A stretch of 64,000 bases of DNA from positions 1 through 64,000 of the forward strand of contig WAEK01000017.1 in assembly GCA_011634665.1 (NCBI GenBank), written 5' to 3'. Below are positions 42,991-54,247 of this stretch, one piece after another. The DNA comes from Mortierella sp. BCC40632. Lineage: Eukaryota > Mortierellomycota > Mortierellomycetes > Mortierellales > Mortierellaceae. The position numbers and the translations under genes are program-made. Each line of letters opens with the position of its first letter. The stretch's first letter is position 1. The notes under the pieces were generated by a model. It saw only the letters and a list, made by a program, of their open reading frames with translations, was not told where the DNA came from and did not search any database.

Positions 42991-43815
42991 ACGCATCTGT
43001 CCGGCGTTCCTGGCCGCCGGAGCCATTCGAGTTTTTTGGTCGGTTATTGTTGTTGTTGTTGTTGTGGTTGTTGAAGTTATTGAATCCTCTCTTGAAATTG
43101 GATTGTTGGTTGAACTGCTTGGGACCATGTTGCTTATTATTATCATGTCGTCGTCGGTCAGATGAGAACTCCTTGAACTTCTTCAGGGCTTTCATATCTT
43201 CCTTGAGCTTTTCGTCGCTCAAAGCAGACTGCTTGTCGTCGCGATTGAGAAGGACTGTGGCTGATGGAGAGTAGGTCCTGTAGGCTTCCTCCAGGCGGGT
43301 CTGCATAATGTGCGATGTGGCGTCACTGATCAGGGTTCTAGTCATGGTTGCCAGCAGAAGCAACTCTTGGTACGAGTCATCATCGAGTTTGTCTTGGAGT
43401 TTCCATATTCTAGAAGCTAGGTAGTCCAGGGGGCGAGATCATAGATACTCGAGTGCCGATCTTTGCCAGATCTTTATCGGCAAGCTTACTCTTCTTCGAG
43501 AGCTTTTTGGTATAGGACGGGAGGTATGTCAGGGGCATCAAAAGTGGTTCCACGTCTCTTGGGAGCAGCGTCCCATATAGCGGTCTTATCCTCGCGGGGG
43601 AGGATCCATTCAACGTCGTGAAGGGGTGGGGGAGAATAGTCGTCCAAGAATGCGTCGGAGGGGACCCATTCGCGACGGTCACGAGCGAAAGTGTCGGTAT
43701 CGTCTTTGTCGATGCTCATCGCGTCGTCTTGTTGGGGGGGGGTTTGAACGTTGTAGTTGTTGAAGGATTTGCCTGAGGAGGTCATTGTCGAGGGGTGCGG
43801 GGAACTAGAGTCCAT
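42990..43815 (-). CDS. DIRS-2 gag-like protein (one frame change)
   Basis: The ATG at 43815 gives MDSSSPHPSTMTSSGKSFNN. An acidic middle follows (DDAMSIDKDDTDTFARDRRE). After a frame change at about 43470 comes a helical part (SYQELLLLATMTRTLISDAT, LEEAYRTYSPSATVLL) and an Asn-rich basic tail, as in DIRS-1 gag. The upstream frame to 43872 lies in the terminal repeat and is not likely translated. Confidence 0.65.
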
Positions 43816-44019
43816 AGTGGGAACGTAAGAAGCGGTATTCACCAGCAAGCAAGAAAAACGGCCAAAGGACAAGAATACACTGGATACACCTTTATAAAAA
43901 AAAAAAAAAAAAAAAAAATATACTTATAGTCTAGCAAAAAAACTCTAAACATGCTACAGTAGGCAATAAACAACGGCCGTATCACCTTTAGGAACATCTC
44001 GAGTATACGTTGTATACAC

Positions 44020-47000
44020 CGTCTTATATATTTCCTTGCCAGTATATCTTAGAGATTTTTTAACGTATGAAAACTCTTCCAACTCGGGGTTCTTTGAGGT
44101 TGATTTAGTGGCAGCCAGAGCTTTTTTCCAGAAGTAAAGCTCTCCTTGCAGTCATCAAAACTCGGTCTCCAGGAGCATGGCTACAGCTCGAGGTTACCTC
44201 ACAATTCTGCAAGCCTCTCGAATCTTGAGACAGTTCAAATTCTCTGCTGAGGAGTAGCCTGTCCACTGACACTCTTGAGCTCTCTGGCTGAATAATTGCT
44301 TGTTTCCCTGGTTGCCAATTTATCTATGTAATCTCGCAGTACTGTTTAGATTTGGGGAAGTTACCGAGACACCACACTGTGCGTCGACTCTGGGCATGAT
44401 CCCAGTTCAAACTGGATCTGATCCAACTCTTGGAACCAGTTGGCCTAGACATTACCTTTTGCTTCACAAATGCTGTGGTGATGGTATCCTTTATGTACAA
44501 GCCTGTTGCCAAACACATTAAATTGTTGTTAGTTAATGACTCCAGAACAAAGAAAAAGAAACAAAGTGATGACTCCCCCTTTCCATCGGAAATCAGGCTT
44601 TCTGGGATAATATTTACCCCGACAATCCACTCTTTCGAATCATGACGACCTGCTGTATCACTCCGCCTCATTCTCTAAATTTCAGCGCACAAAAGTCTTA
44701 TGAGAACGAGAAAAGGAGGGGGAAAACTGCTTTGCACTCTTTTCCCCTGTAATGGCCGAGCTGACTCTGTGACTCTGTGGCTCAAAAAAAAAAAAAGTTC
44801 CAGCACTTATTGAACGTAGAAGTCGCTTTCTTCACTTTGAGCCATCATATTTTAGCAAAGTATCTCGCGCTTGACAATCGAGGGAAATGAAAAAAGGAAG
44901 AGAGAGAAACGAAGAGATAAATGAGATAAAAGAGCGAGAAGTAAAAATGTTTGTCAAGGACAAGTTGGACCATACTCTTGGAATAAAGTGGCTTCCCTGG
45001 ATTGCTTGAGATGAGATTCTACCAAACCATTAGTGCAGGTGAGTCACTAGCGTGGGAACAGAGGGGCGGCTCTGATTCCAAGAGCTTTGTCTTCTCCATT
45101 CTCCATGTCCTCATCAACTCGGTTTTACTACGAGTGAGAGTTGCTAGTAGCGTCACTGAAAACACCACCATGAGCAGGGCTGGCAATAGCAGACTAGAAT
45201 TAGTATTAGAAATGGCACTTGCACTGGCGCTGGACAGCTATCGCTCTGCCTTGACAAGACGGCGAAAGTACGCAAACATCCCTGTTGTCGCATGGCTCCA
45301 GGTAACCTGTAAGACAAATCCTGTCCCCCCCCCCCTTCCCTTTTTTCTTTTCTCAGTGTCATCTGGACAGACATGCAAAGGCGTATTGCTGATCATCATT
45401 GCCTCAACCGGTTACCTCCTCCACTACCTTTACATCTACTGCAGCTAAATGTCACCAGTGGACGGTAATAGGTTGAATAGACTTGCACAGACACTGTTGT
45501 AACCAAGACTCTACGCGAAGACCTGCAGAAAGAACAATATACAAAAGAGAGTGCTTTCGGTCAGCCGCCTTTCCCTTTGTCGCCTCTTCCCCACCCACCC
45601 TCTTTCTGTCTCTCTCTGTCTCCACCAGACTGATATGTACTATATCACTTCTTTACTGACGTGCTGAATCTTATGCGACCCATGCACTCCTCACCCAGCC
45701 GACATTAAATGTCTCTCCATCCCTCTAAAAAAATCTTAACCGCCCAGGCTTGAAGGGGCAAAAGACTACACTAGGCCTGGGCAAAGAGTGTTGGGGTCCT
45801 TGTAGAGCAAAAAGTCCTTATGTCTGAAGTGTGCACATTGGTCGAGCTTGGATGCAATTGTTATAGCAACCGTGTTTTTTTTTTTTTTCCTGTTCTGGGA
45901 AGGGCAACAGTGTAAGTGCGGATACTGTTGAGCTGAGTGAAGCTCGATCACTCATGGTTTGATGGTGCAAAGAAGTGATATGCAGGATGGTAAATATGCA
46001 GGAAAGAGACAGAGAGCTGCGTCTTTGATGCAAGAGGGATAGAAGGATCAATGGCTCCATATGTCGATTCCTGTTAAACATCCCGACACCCTCTTCTTAC
46101 AACCCTCTCTAACTTGGCTCCTCGGAAAATCTCTATTCTCCAGGGACCCCAATCTATCATATGATACCCAACAGAAAGAGCAACAGGTAATGCACCACCA
46201 GATAAACAGTCGTAATCGTCCTCCCCTCAGGTTTAGACTTTTTGCATCACTCCCGTATGCAATCTCGACTATTTGGGTATTTTTTCGTATGTGTGTGATG
46301 CAACAGGGAGAGCGAAAAAGCGAAAGCGATAAACTCTCGCTTTCAGGTCTGAGGAAGACGAGTAGTAGTAGTACGTAGCGCAGTCGTGTTTGCATTTTGC
46401 AGACTACGTCCTGCCAAAAGCATGCAGGTTTTTTTAAGGTTGTTTTTTTTTAAGGTTGTTTTTTTTTTTTTTTTTTGGATGCAGGCAACCCTTCCGTTTT
46501 CTAGTCCTCCACTCAGAGGCGAAAGGTGTTACCTCGGCCACCTAAAATGCATCACCTTGCACCTCTGGGTAGAGGTCTTGGTAGGTTGAATATTTGTGAT
46601 ATGTGAGCACGACTGTCCTACATTTTAAGTGACATCTGAACTTTCTCGTAGATGCAAGCGACCCAATCGAATGCTCTCCCGGGATCGCTGGTCTGGAGAA
46701 AAAAGAGCTGATATTGAGGGATAAATAAATAATAAGCAACATTGCTAAGAAAGCTTGATCACCACGTTCTGTAGTCTTAGGTGAACCAGCATCTCCTCGG
46801 TGTGACTTGATTTCACATCTGTTTACAACGGCTCTTCTCAAAGCACTTTGCCCGTCCTGATGGTCTTTGTGTCCGATCGATTGAAGTACAGACACAGAGC
46901 CCGAGCACAGCAGCACAGGCCAAGGGTGTGGCAGGTCTCCCTATTGGACGGGAAGTGTGCAGCGAGATTCCGTTTTCAGGCGTTGTTTACGTCTTTTTCC

Positions 47001-47320
47001 TTCCTTGGTTCGCCAATGGCTCTGATTGGCGGGGAAACGACTAGCGCCCTAAAAAAAAAAGGAAGAGACTTGGGTTTTCCCGTTATCCTCCCGCTGACTT
47101 GAAATGCACATGTTGATACGTTGTTGCAGGGTTGCATCAAAGGGGCCCAATTGAGTTCAAGATTTTTTTTATGGACGTGGTTCGCTATATTCTCCAGGCC
47201 AACAAGAGCCTGTGACCAGCCGTTGGCGATTCAAAGTCAAACCAACCCCACCAAGAATGGTGTTACTCCTCCTCCTTTTTTTTTTGCATCAAGCCGCTAC
47301 GCCTCTGGTGGATATACTCT
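44020..47320. other. Intergenic region without a supported gene
   Basis: No intact gene recognised. Longer frames (for example 45002-45448 plus, 46048-46395 minus) have low-complexity composition and no domain signal. T tracts at 46440-46475 and an A/T-rich background. 47100-47320 is a likely promoter region for the gene at 47457. Confidence 0.4.
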
Positions 47321-47352
47321 GGCTCGAAGGCTCGAAGGCTCGAAGGCTTGAA
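47321..47352 (+). repeat. Tandem 8-base promoter repeat
   Basis: Four consecutive GGCTCGAA-type units, the last one degenerate (GGCTTGAA), ending four bases before the TATA box of the 8-Cys peptide gene. Confidence 0.6.
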
Positions 47353-47355
47353 AGG

Positions 47356-47363
47356 TATAAAAG
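47356..47363 (+). promoter_or_regulatory. TATA box of the 8-Cys secreted peptide gene
   Basis: TATAAAAG, 94 bases before the start codon at 47457, with a pyrimidine-rich leader (CCTTTGCCTTTCCCCTCTAT) between. This is a classical fungal promoter arrangement for a strongly expressed secreted protein. Confidence 0.6.
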
Positions 47364-47456
47364 GGGCAATCTCCCATCCACGTCATATGTCATCATCAGC
47401 CAGCCAACCTTTGCCTTTCCCCTCTATCAAAGCCTCAAGCCCCTAGACCTATCACA

Positions 47457-47684
47457 ATGAAGATCACTGTCTTTGCCTCTACCCTCGCCATGGTCCTCGC
47501 TTTGGCCTCGCAAGCTAACGCCGTCTGCTGGTGTGTCGACAAGGGCCTCTCCAGGACCTGCGCTGCTGAATGGTGCACTGTCATCAACCAAGGCTGGCAG
47601 TGTGTTGATGGAAATGCCCAGTCCTTTGGCTGGTGCTGCAACAACCCTTCCTCGGGCCAGCAGGCTGGCTACCATTGCAACTAA
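47457..47684 (+). CDS. Secreted eight-cysteine peptide, 75 residues
   Basis: An intact single-exon frame. MKITVFASTLAMVLALASQA is the signal peptide, cut near ANA. The mature part of about 53 residues has eight Cys in the order CxC, C, C, C, CC, C, and several Trp/Gly (VCWCVDKGLSRTC, EWCTVINQGWQC, FGWCCNNPSSGQQ). An even Cys number and small size suggest four disulfides and a compact extracellular fold. AATAAA at 47798-47803. A small cysteine-rich secreted protein of early-diverging fungi; function unknown. Confidence 0.75.
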   Translation: MKITVFASTLAMVLALASQANAVCWCVDKGLSRTCAAEWCTVINQGWQCVDGNAQSFGWCCNNPSSGQQAGYHCN

Positions 47685-47797
47685 ATGCTATTTAGCATAA
47701 TGTTATTCTAGCAGGAACAAGCATGCCGTTTTTTTCTCCATACCGAGTCAAGTATTCTTCCCAAACCCGGCTTTATTTTTTCCACTCGAACCATTTA

Positions 47798-47803
47798 AAT
47801 AAA
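47798..47803 (+). promoter_or_regulatory. Poly(A) signal
   Basis: AATAAA about 115 bases after the stop of the 8-Cys peptide gene. Confidence 0.45.
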
Positions 47804-47809
47804 GGGAAA

Positions 47810-48588
47810 GATATCTAGCTCACCTTTCGACTGTCTTTGAATCTACACCATTATCTCTCTCACTAAGAATTCGGTTGCTCAACCGAGAATAGGATGGTCA
47901 ACGATACTTCACCTAATCTACAGCATGATAGCCCCGATTAATAATCTCCTGAATCCCACTCAGTTTACAAAAAATCTCTTTTCTCCAGTCTCTCTCTCCC
48001 ACTCTCAAAAGAGGATATCAAACCATCAAAGGAGAGCTTGGCCTGGTCTAATCTCTCCAAAAGTCCCTCACCTCGCAGCAAATCGTCAGCAAGTTTTCAC
48101 TGTTAACGATTCCAAATGGATGAAGCCACGGCTCAAAAATGATATCGTATGCTTTCCCAAGAGTGCGAGGGTAGGATACTCTACCGGAGACGTTCATGAA
48201 CATCGACACTCTCAGAGACTTACAAAACAGAGGTCATAATATCGCTACTTTGTAGACCAATCAAGTATGCCCTCTCCCCTCTCCCAGTCAACAAGGATGA
48301 ACTGGAGGGCATGTGTCAGATGGTTTTGAAGAGTGAAGTAGGCGCCTGATAACGAAAAGTAGTTGATATGCATTTTAGTAGCTGAGAGAGAGAGAGAGAG
48401 AGAGAACAAACGAGTTTCGTGTTCCGAAGATGATACAAAAATCTCTGCGAAGTAGGTACCCAATTCCTGGGAGTTGAAGTTGCGAGTGTCCCTGTTTTAC
48501 CCACTCTCTGCCGCGGTATTTTGAGTTCAGTTATTTATCAAGAACCCCTCTTTTCGATTCTTCACACACACACACGCACACACACATA

Positions 48589-48630
<42 letters not shown>

Positions 48631-48952
48631 CTTCGCATACAAACAGGCACCAACCCCTCCATCATCGGAGTCAGGACGCCAAGAACAAAGTAAACCGCAA
48701 GCAGTGATTCAACCTCCTCCTCCTCCTCTTCATGCCATTTTAATATAACAAAAAAATAGATTGTAATAGTCTAACAGAAGCGCCTAAGAAAGGAACAAAA
48801 TTTCTTCCAAAAGATAGTAAACCAAAAAAAGAAGAAGAGTAAGAGAGTACGGACGTGTGTCCAGCTTGGTCATCATCGTCCAAGCGTAATAGAAGAGTTT
48901 GAGACCAGCTATCACCCTCTCCCCCCTTCTTTCTTTCATTTCTTTTCAGAGC
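47810..48952. other. Intergenic, microsatellites
   Basis: No gene seen. GA tract at 48384-48404, CA tract near 48560-48590 and CT tract 48595-48622. It separates the peptide gene from the convergent chitin deacetylase. Confidence 0.5.
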
Positions 48953-50471
48953 TCAGAGCAATTGAGTCACTCCAGCGGCCACAACAGCAGCAAGAACACC
49001 AAAGCCAGTGAAGGATGAAGTAATCGATGGAGCATCTGATCCTTTGGTCGATCCCGTGCTCGTGCCAGAGCCGTTTGCACTCTTGGGTGTTTGAGCAATA
49101 TCGTTAAAGGTGCAGTTGGAGCTAGTGCACAAGCATTGTGCTGCAATAGGGTCCCACCACTCCATAGCACATGTCGTAGGAACAGATGCACGGGCACCAG
49201 CAGCACCAGCAGCCAAGAGTCTCTGTGGGACAGGGTCAGCAGGGCTAGGAGCAGACTTGGGGCATCCATAACAGGTGGACCAGGCACCTGCGACAAAGTT
49301 ACAGGTCTCGAGCACACGACCGTCAATCGTACCAGTGTTTGTGTCATCAAGTCCGTTACAGATCTCCTTTCCGACATTAGGACGTTCACACTTCATGTAC
49401 GGCTGATCAGCGAGTTGTGAGGCAGGAACCGGATTCCGCATCCATTGGAGCAATTGCTGGTTCGTCACGAACCAAACGTCCTTTTTAGCCGCAATCTCGT
49501 TTAGGAAGGTCGTGTAGAGGCTGGTTGCGTTGCCGACGTGGACGGGATGGAGATAAATGCCAAAGGGCTGGCGGTTGCCCGAGTAGTGTCGGTTGAAGTT
49601 GTCTCTCAACCATGAATTCACCTGATCTGGGGTTCCATCCAACTGTGGGTCCATGTTGTGCGGGATGGCCACGCTGCTTGGGCCATCCATGATGGCGGCC
49701 ATGGGAATCTCCCAGAGACCAGGAATGGAAATGGGTTGTTCACAGATTCCATTCCAACAGTCGTTTGCAAGACCATGGTCGAGCGTGTAGGGCCAATTCG
49801 CATCAGAGGTGGTGGCAGTCGTCGACGAGTCGTACTCAAACTTCTCCGCGCCCAAGATAGTAAACGTGTCTGCGGAGTAGTTGAGGAAAGGGGCACGGAA
49901 ACCTGTCATCTTGGCAAAGGGAACTCCTGAGAATGCATTGATTGCCTTCCGGTTACCAATAATCTCATCTATATGAGGAGTTTGGTAAGAAAAAAAATTA
50001 TCTCTTTGGTCAGTATCACGATGGCACGATGGGCAAGATTTTGTTTCTTTTCATTCTTGGTGTTCCACCTAGCAAAAAGACAGTACCTGCAGGAGGTGTG
50101 CCGATATGGGTCATGGTGTGGTCGGCCACCTCATTTCCATCTGCATACCACTGTTGGATAAGTGCAAAGTCCGAATAAATGATCTGTGCGAACCAAGTGG
50201 CAGGTGCAGGACAGTTATTGGGATTCTTCCTGCCAGCCATCAGAGCCTTTGCAACAGGGACAGTCGCCGCCTGAACTGCGTCATCAAAAGTAAGCGTGAC
50301 AAACTGAGGCACTGTCTGAGGATCCAGGTCCTTAGGTGGTCTGGGAGATGGACAAACACAGGCGGGATGCACACATTTGGAGGCATCACAAGTGGCGGCA
50401 TTGGCGGGAGTCAGACTCGCAATGAAGACTGAGGCCATGGCAGCTGCCAGGGAGAGCGAAGAGAAGAGCAT
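48953..50471 (-). CDS. Chitin deacetylase-like, secreted, GPI-anchored (CE4 polysaccharide deacetylase)
   Basis: Exons 50471-50088 and 49968-48953; the intron 50087-49969 keeps phase (GCAG joined to ATGAG). Signal peptide MLFSSLSLAAAMASVFIASL, then a short Cys-rich segment (CDASKCVHPACVCPSP). The CE4 domain has LTFDDAVQ (motif 1, catalytic and metal Asp), HTMTH (metal His pair) and TGFRAPFLNYS (motif 3 Arg). Near the C-terminus are a Cys-rich segment (CAMEWWDPIAAQCLCTSSNC), a Ser/Gly/Thr linker and a hydrophobic tail (GFGVLAAVVAAGVTQLL), the layout of a GPI signal. The enzyme would remove acetyl groups from chitin at the cell wall. About 466 residues. The first motif has DDAVQ where many family members have DDGP. 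Confidence 0.85.
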
Positions 50472-52418
50472 GTCGGTTGAGACTAGGTATTAGGCGTATA
50501 TTAGGTGAAGGAATAGAGAAAGAGAGAGAACGTGCTCGGAGGATGGAGAGTTAATAGGTGAGCGGATGAGCGGATGGGTGAGGACGAGTAAGTTGAAGGG
50601 AGTGTGAAGAAAAGAAAGGAGCGGGCGAGATGGTTAGATGGGCAGTGCCAAATAGTCAGTGGAAAGCCAGAGGAGAAGCCGTGAGGAGGAGAGGAGAGGG
50701 ACAGAAAAGAGAGGAGTCGTTCTGTTGGCAGCGCAGAGTCCCTTATGTATCCGGTGCGAGCGAACAGTACAGACGAGGGGCCAAGACATGGATTAGGCGG
50801 GGGTGGGGGAGGGAAACCCAGACACGCATCTGACGCTGTCGCTCGTTAGTTGTTCCTAGTCTTCTCAGTTCGTCGCAGCAACAGAGTCCTGCTACAGAAG
50901 GCTAGGAGCCGTCGGAGACACGTAAGAAGCCACAAGGTGGTGTCCCAACAAAAGGAGGCGCGTCCGGCCAAGGGCACACACAGACCAAGGGGACAGCCGA
51001 CCGAGTGAGGCGGAGGGGCGAGGAGATGGCACGGGTGCGTCCAAGGAATTTGCTCCTGCACACAGGCAAACAGACGAACAGAAGGACAGAAGAGCAGGCG
51101 GACAGCAAGACGACTGGCTTGCCATCCATCCTACAAGTCCATCGAGCCAAACAACTCTTCAATCAGTTTGACAGACAATAAACAGGCAGAAAGCCAGCTG
51201 GAAAGAGAAAGAGACATTGACGGAAGTAGCAGATGTGTTTGCTCCCCTCTGGGGCTATCCATATCTTGCACAAGCACAGTGAGCAAAAAACTCACAAGGG
51301 GCCCATCCTGCCCCCCTCCTTCTCAGTTCGCCTGCAGTACCTTCTCCGCCATGGATACCAAAGAGGCAGGGCAGCGTGTCAACCAAAAGGAAGCAAAGGG
51401 GTCAAGGGGGTGCTCTGGATCTCCTATAGGAAACGAGTGGAGAACAGTCCTGTTCTTCCTCCCTGGTCTCTGTCGGGCTAGCCAGGAGACGCGGCAGAGA
51501 AAAGAAAAAAAGAGGGGATGTTTTTGTTCAGAGAAAGGGCGGGAGAGAGGGGAGGCCATTACTTTAAAGGAGAATAGCCGCAAGAGCTTAGCTGAGGGCC
51601 ACAAGGGCCGCGGCCGGCCTCAACAACAGCCAGCGCCCAGAGGGAGCCAGGGACGCGAGGGATTAGACTTGCACTAGTACAACCCCAATGACCCGGATTC
51701 ATTCCCCTATGTGAGGCTTTTTTCCGTTCCTTGATTCGCTTAGGAGACTGCGAGCGCATGGCGACGCAATCCGCGGCACGTTCGCCGACATTGTCGTGGA
51801 CAGGACATGACAAGCAAGGCCATCGTCCCCGGACGAGTCTCCGTTCTCCTTGAGTATCTCTGCTCTTCCGGCATGCTTTGTCGACGATAAGATGTGCTTT
51901 GTGATGGACCCAGACCCTGGGGCGCAAGGAGTAAAAAGGGAGTACGAAAGCCCATGTGTATTAAAGCATGTCGCGAGAAACGTCTGTCAGAGACAAAACA
52001 GCAAGGCCTTGCTAGTCTTTTGTTTTGTTTTGGAACACATATATTGTTTCCACTGGCCCCATCGCGAATCAGAATCGACGCCAGGAAAAAGAGTGACCTT
52101 TGCTTCCTCCGATTGACATGTTTACCTCTCCTGAGCGATCTGCAACCGGGCAAGTTCAAATGAAGGTACTCCGTGCTCGGCATATGCCACCTCAGAGTCT
52201 GGCGAAACGAGATTGCCCCCGATCTTTCTTTCTTCTCTCATTATAAATGAAAGGTCAGATTCCCTTTCGAACACTGTATTTGATAAGGGTCCCTCAACAA
52301 GAATTTTCACAGCCTCAAAGTACACCAAATGATAGTTTTATTAGTTTTATGAACCCATACACCAGTTCACTCCATGCGATCTATCCTGGACAAAGGATAT
52401 CCGCCCGCAAAGTTTCAT
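50472..52418. other. Intergenic region
   Basis: Likely promoter and leader of the deacetylase (purine-rich on the plus strand, 50500-50720) and a stretch without a supported gene. Overlapping frames at 50890-51930 lack domain signals and are antisense to each other. Confidence 0.4.
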
Positions 52419-53643
52419 TTAGAAGACAATCATGAGTGCGAAGCATCCGTAGAATAATCCTACGGGATAGGCGACCAGGAATCTTTGGTCGTTCATTCCA
52501 AGGACTGCAGTAAAGAATCCTGAGGAAGAAAATGTGCACCAAATAATCGCCAATACTGAGAGGATGTATCCTATGCCGCTACTAGACAACACAATTTGAT
52601 GAAACAAATGTGCATAGATAAAAGCGTTAGTATCGTGGGTCAATCTTGGACAAGCCATTCACGAGACACATCTTCATGCAATAGATAGTAGGCAAAGCCA
52701 AGCCAGAGAGAAAGGGAGAGGGAGGGAGGGAAAGAGAAAGAGAGAAAAACAGGGAGAGGAAAAAAGAAAGAGAGAAAGAAACTTACTTGAGTGTTACAAG
52801 GGTACTGACACAGCTTAACATGACCAATGGCAACATACAGTATCCGAGAACACTGGCCGTTTTTGGGATATCAACACCCTGAGGCGACATCAGGTTCAAG
52901 ATAAAGTACAAAAGCGTGCAACCCACTACAGCGACGCCATAAATATAGCCGAAGTGTTGCTTTCCAGACTAGAGGAGTTTATTCAGCAAAAAAAAAAAAA
53001 AAAAAAAAAAAAAGTATCGGTTTAGTACAGAATTGAAAAAGCAGCCAAGAAAGAAAGGAAATAACATACCAGAAGCAAAAAAGTGCCAAATGCAATGCCA
53101 AAGATCAATGGTCCAGCCAGATCCGTATCATCCATGATATGACGATCCACAGGTCGAAGAGGGTTCAGTACTGTGAACGACTTTGTCTTGATGTGGCCAA
53201 AATTGATTCCAAGTTCTACAAATACAATCCATTTTTTTTTCAAACCCTCTCGTTAATCTCAGAACCCAGCAAAGAATCAAAATATAAAAGAATGGTAGAG
53301 ACTTGATCACAAAATCAGGGTACAACAGTTAATCGAGCGTTTGCCAAGAGTTACCTTCAAGCAGTGGAGGCTCGCCTTCCAGACTTCCAGAGCCAAACGC
53401 AGAGAGCCAGCTGATGGGCTGGGAGTTCATTTGGCTTCCAGGGATTCCTGGGTTGTATCCACCATAGCCAAGTTCTGGCGCAGGAGACATGGTGCTGGCC
53501 GGGAAGGTATTGGTGCGATGTTGTTGAAAGTTGCCGCTGGATGGATCTGGATACTGACTCTGATAGAACTGCAGATTGTCCGAGGCTTGGCTCGAATGCT
53601 GGTCATAGTATCCGTTGTTGTTCTGGTCAAACAAGACAGACAT
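52419..53643 (-). CDS. YIP1: YIP1 family Golgi/ER membrane protein (YIPF5-like)
   Basis: Exons 53643-53355, 53215-53070, 52968-52787 and 52581-52419, all joins in phase. The N-terminal cytosolic part is Gln/Asn/Ser/Pro-rich ([20 protein letters not shown]) and leads to [20 protein letters not shown], the family signature. Then [20 protein letters not shown] and membrane segments [69 protein letters not shown] and a final [16 protein letters not shown]. Family members bind Rab/Ypt GTPases and act in ER-to-Golgi vesicle formation. Length (about 259) is normal. A long A tract lies in the second intron. Housekeeping gene, intact. Confidence 0.88.
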
Positions 53644-54247
53644 GATGTGGCCCCTTGTCGATGTGATGATGAGTGGTGGAGATGAGTCCGATAGCTAACG
53701 GTTTGACGCGCCCTTTTTTTGTGAATTGAAAGTGGTCCTGAGTAAGTGAAATGATACGGAGTGAGAGAGATGTTGGGTCTGTTCTGGCGTTCCGAGAGTG
53801 AGTCCTTTAACTAGTTGTCCTGATGGGAAAGGGAGGTCTCCTTGGGCTTGAATCGAAAGCGATCGTGCTTGTTGATGAGATGAACAGTAGAAATGGACTC
53901 AAGGCCTTGCCTTTGGAGGTGATGCCACGATGATGCATTGGCCTTTCCTTTAAATCCTACCGTTAAAGTCAATATCTCTTGCACGTGTAACAGTGCGACA
54001 GGGAGGATCACTTTGGCCACCGAACGGTCTGTCTCGTCGGCCCATTACTCCTCTCTCTCCCTCTCTCTCTCTCACACTCTCATTCGCTCGTCTCCACACT
54101 CCCCTAGAGCCATTCACCTCCTAGAGCTACATCCTCACACAGGACAGCCTCCCAGCCGAGATAGAGTATACTCCAATACAGGCCGTAGCCAAAACTCATC
54201 TTTTTCATCCTATTCGCCAGTGGGTCGAGCTGCTCTCTTCCCGAGTC

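Larger units (their letters stand above)
39653..44019 (-). mobile_element. DIRS-2: second DIRS-type retrotransposon
   Basis: Oriented right to left. Terminal repeats: 39653-39945 against 43840-44019 (shared complement through GGTGTATCCAGTGTATTCTTG, ACTATAAGTATA, CATGCTACAGTAGG, ACGGCCGTATCACC). Internal complementary region at about 39946-40052, made of the complement of the left end followed by the complement of the right end. Inside, on the minus strand: gag-like ORF, RT/RNase H, tyrosine recombinase. The family differs from DIRS-1 in sequence but has the same architecture. Frames change several times in pol. Confidence 0.88.

Noticed and set aside
45002..45448. 148-codon plus-strand ORF
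   Set aside because: Contains a C/T tract (CCCCCCCCCCTT) and lacks a signal peptide or domain; composition resembles random open sequence.
50840..51930. Several antisense ORFs between the deacetylase and YIP1 genes
   Set aside because: Frames overlap on both strands, Cys/Arg/Ser-rich, without any domain pattern or splice support.
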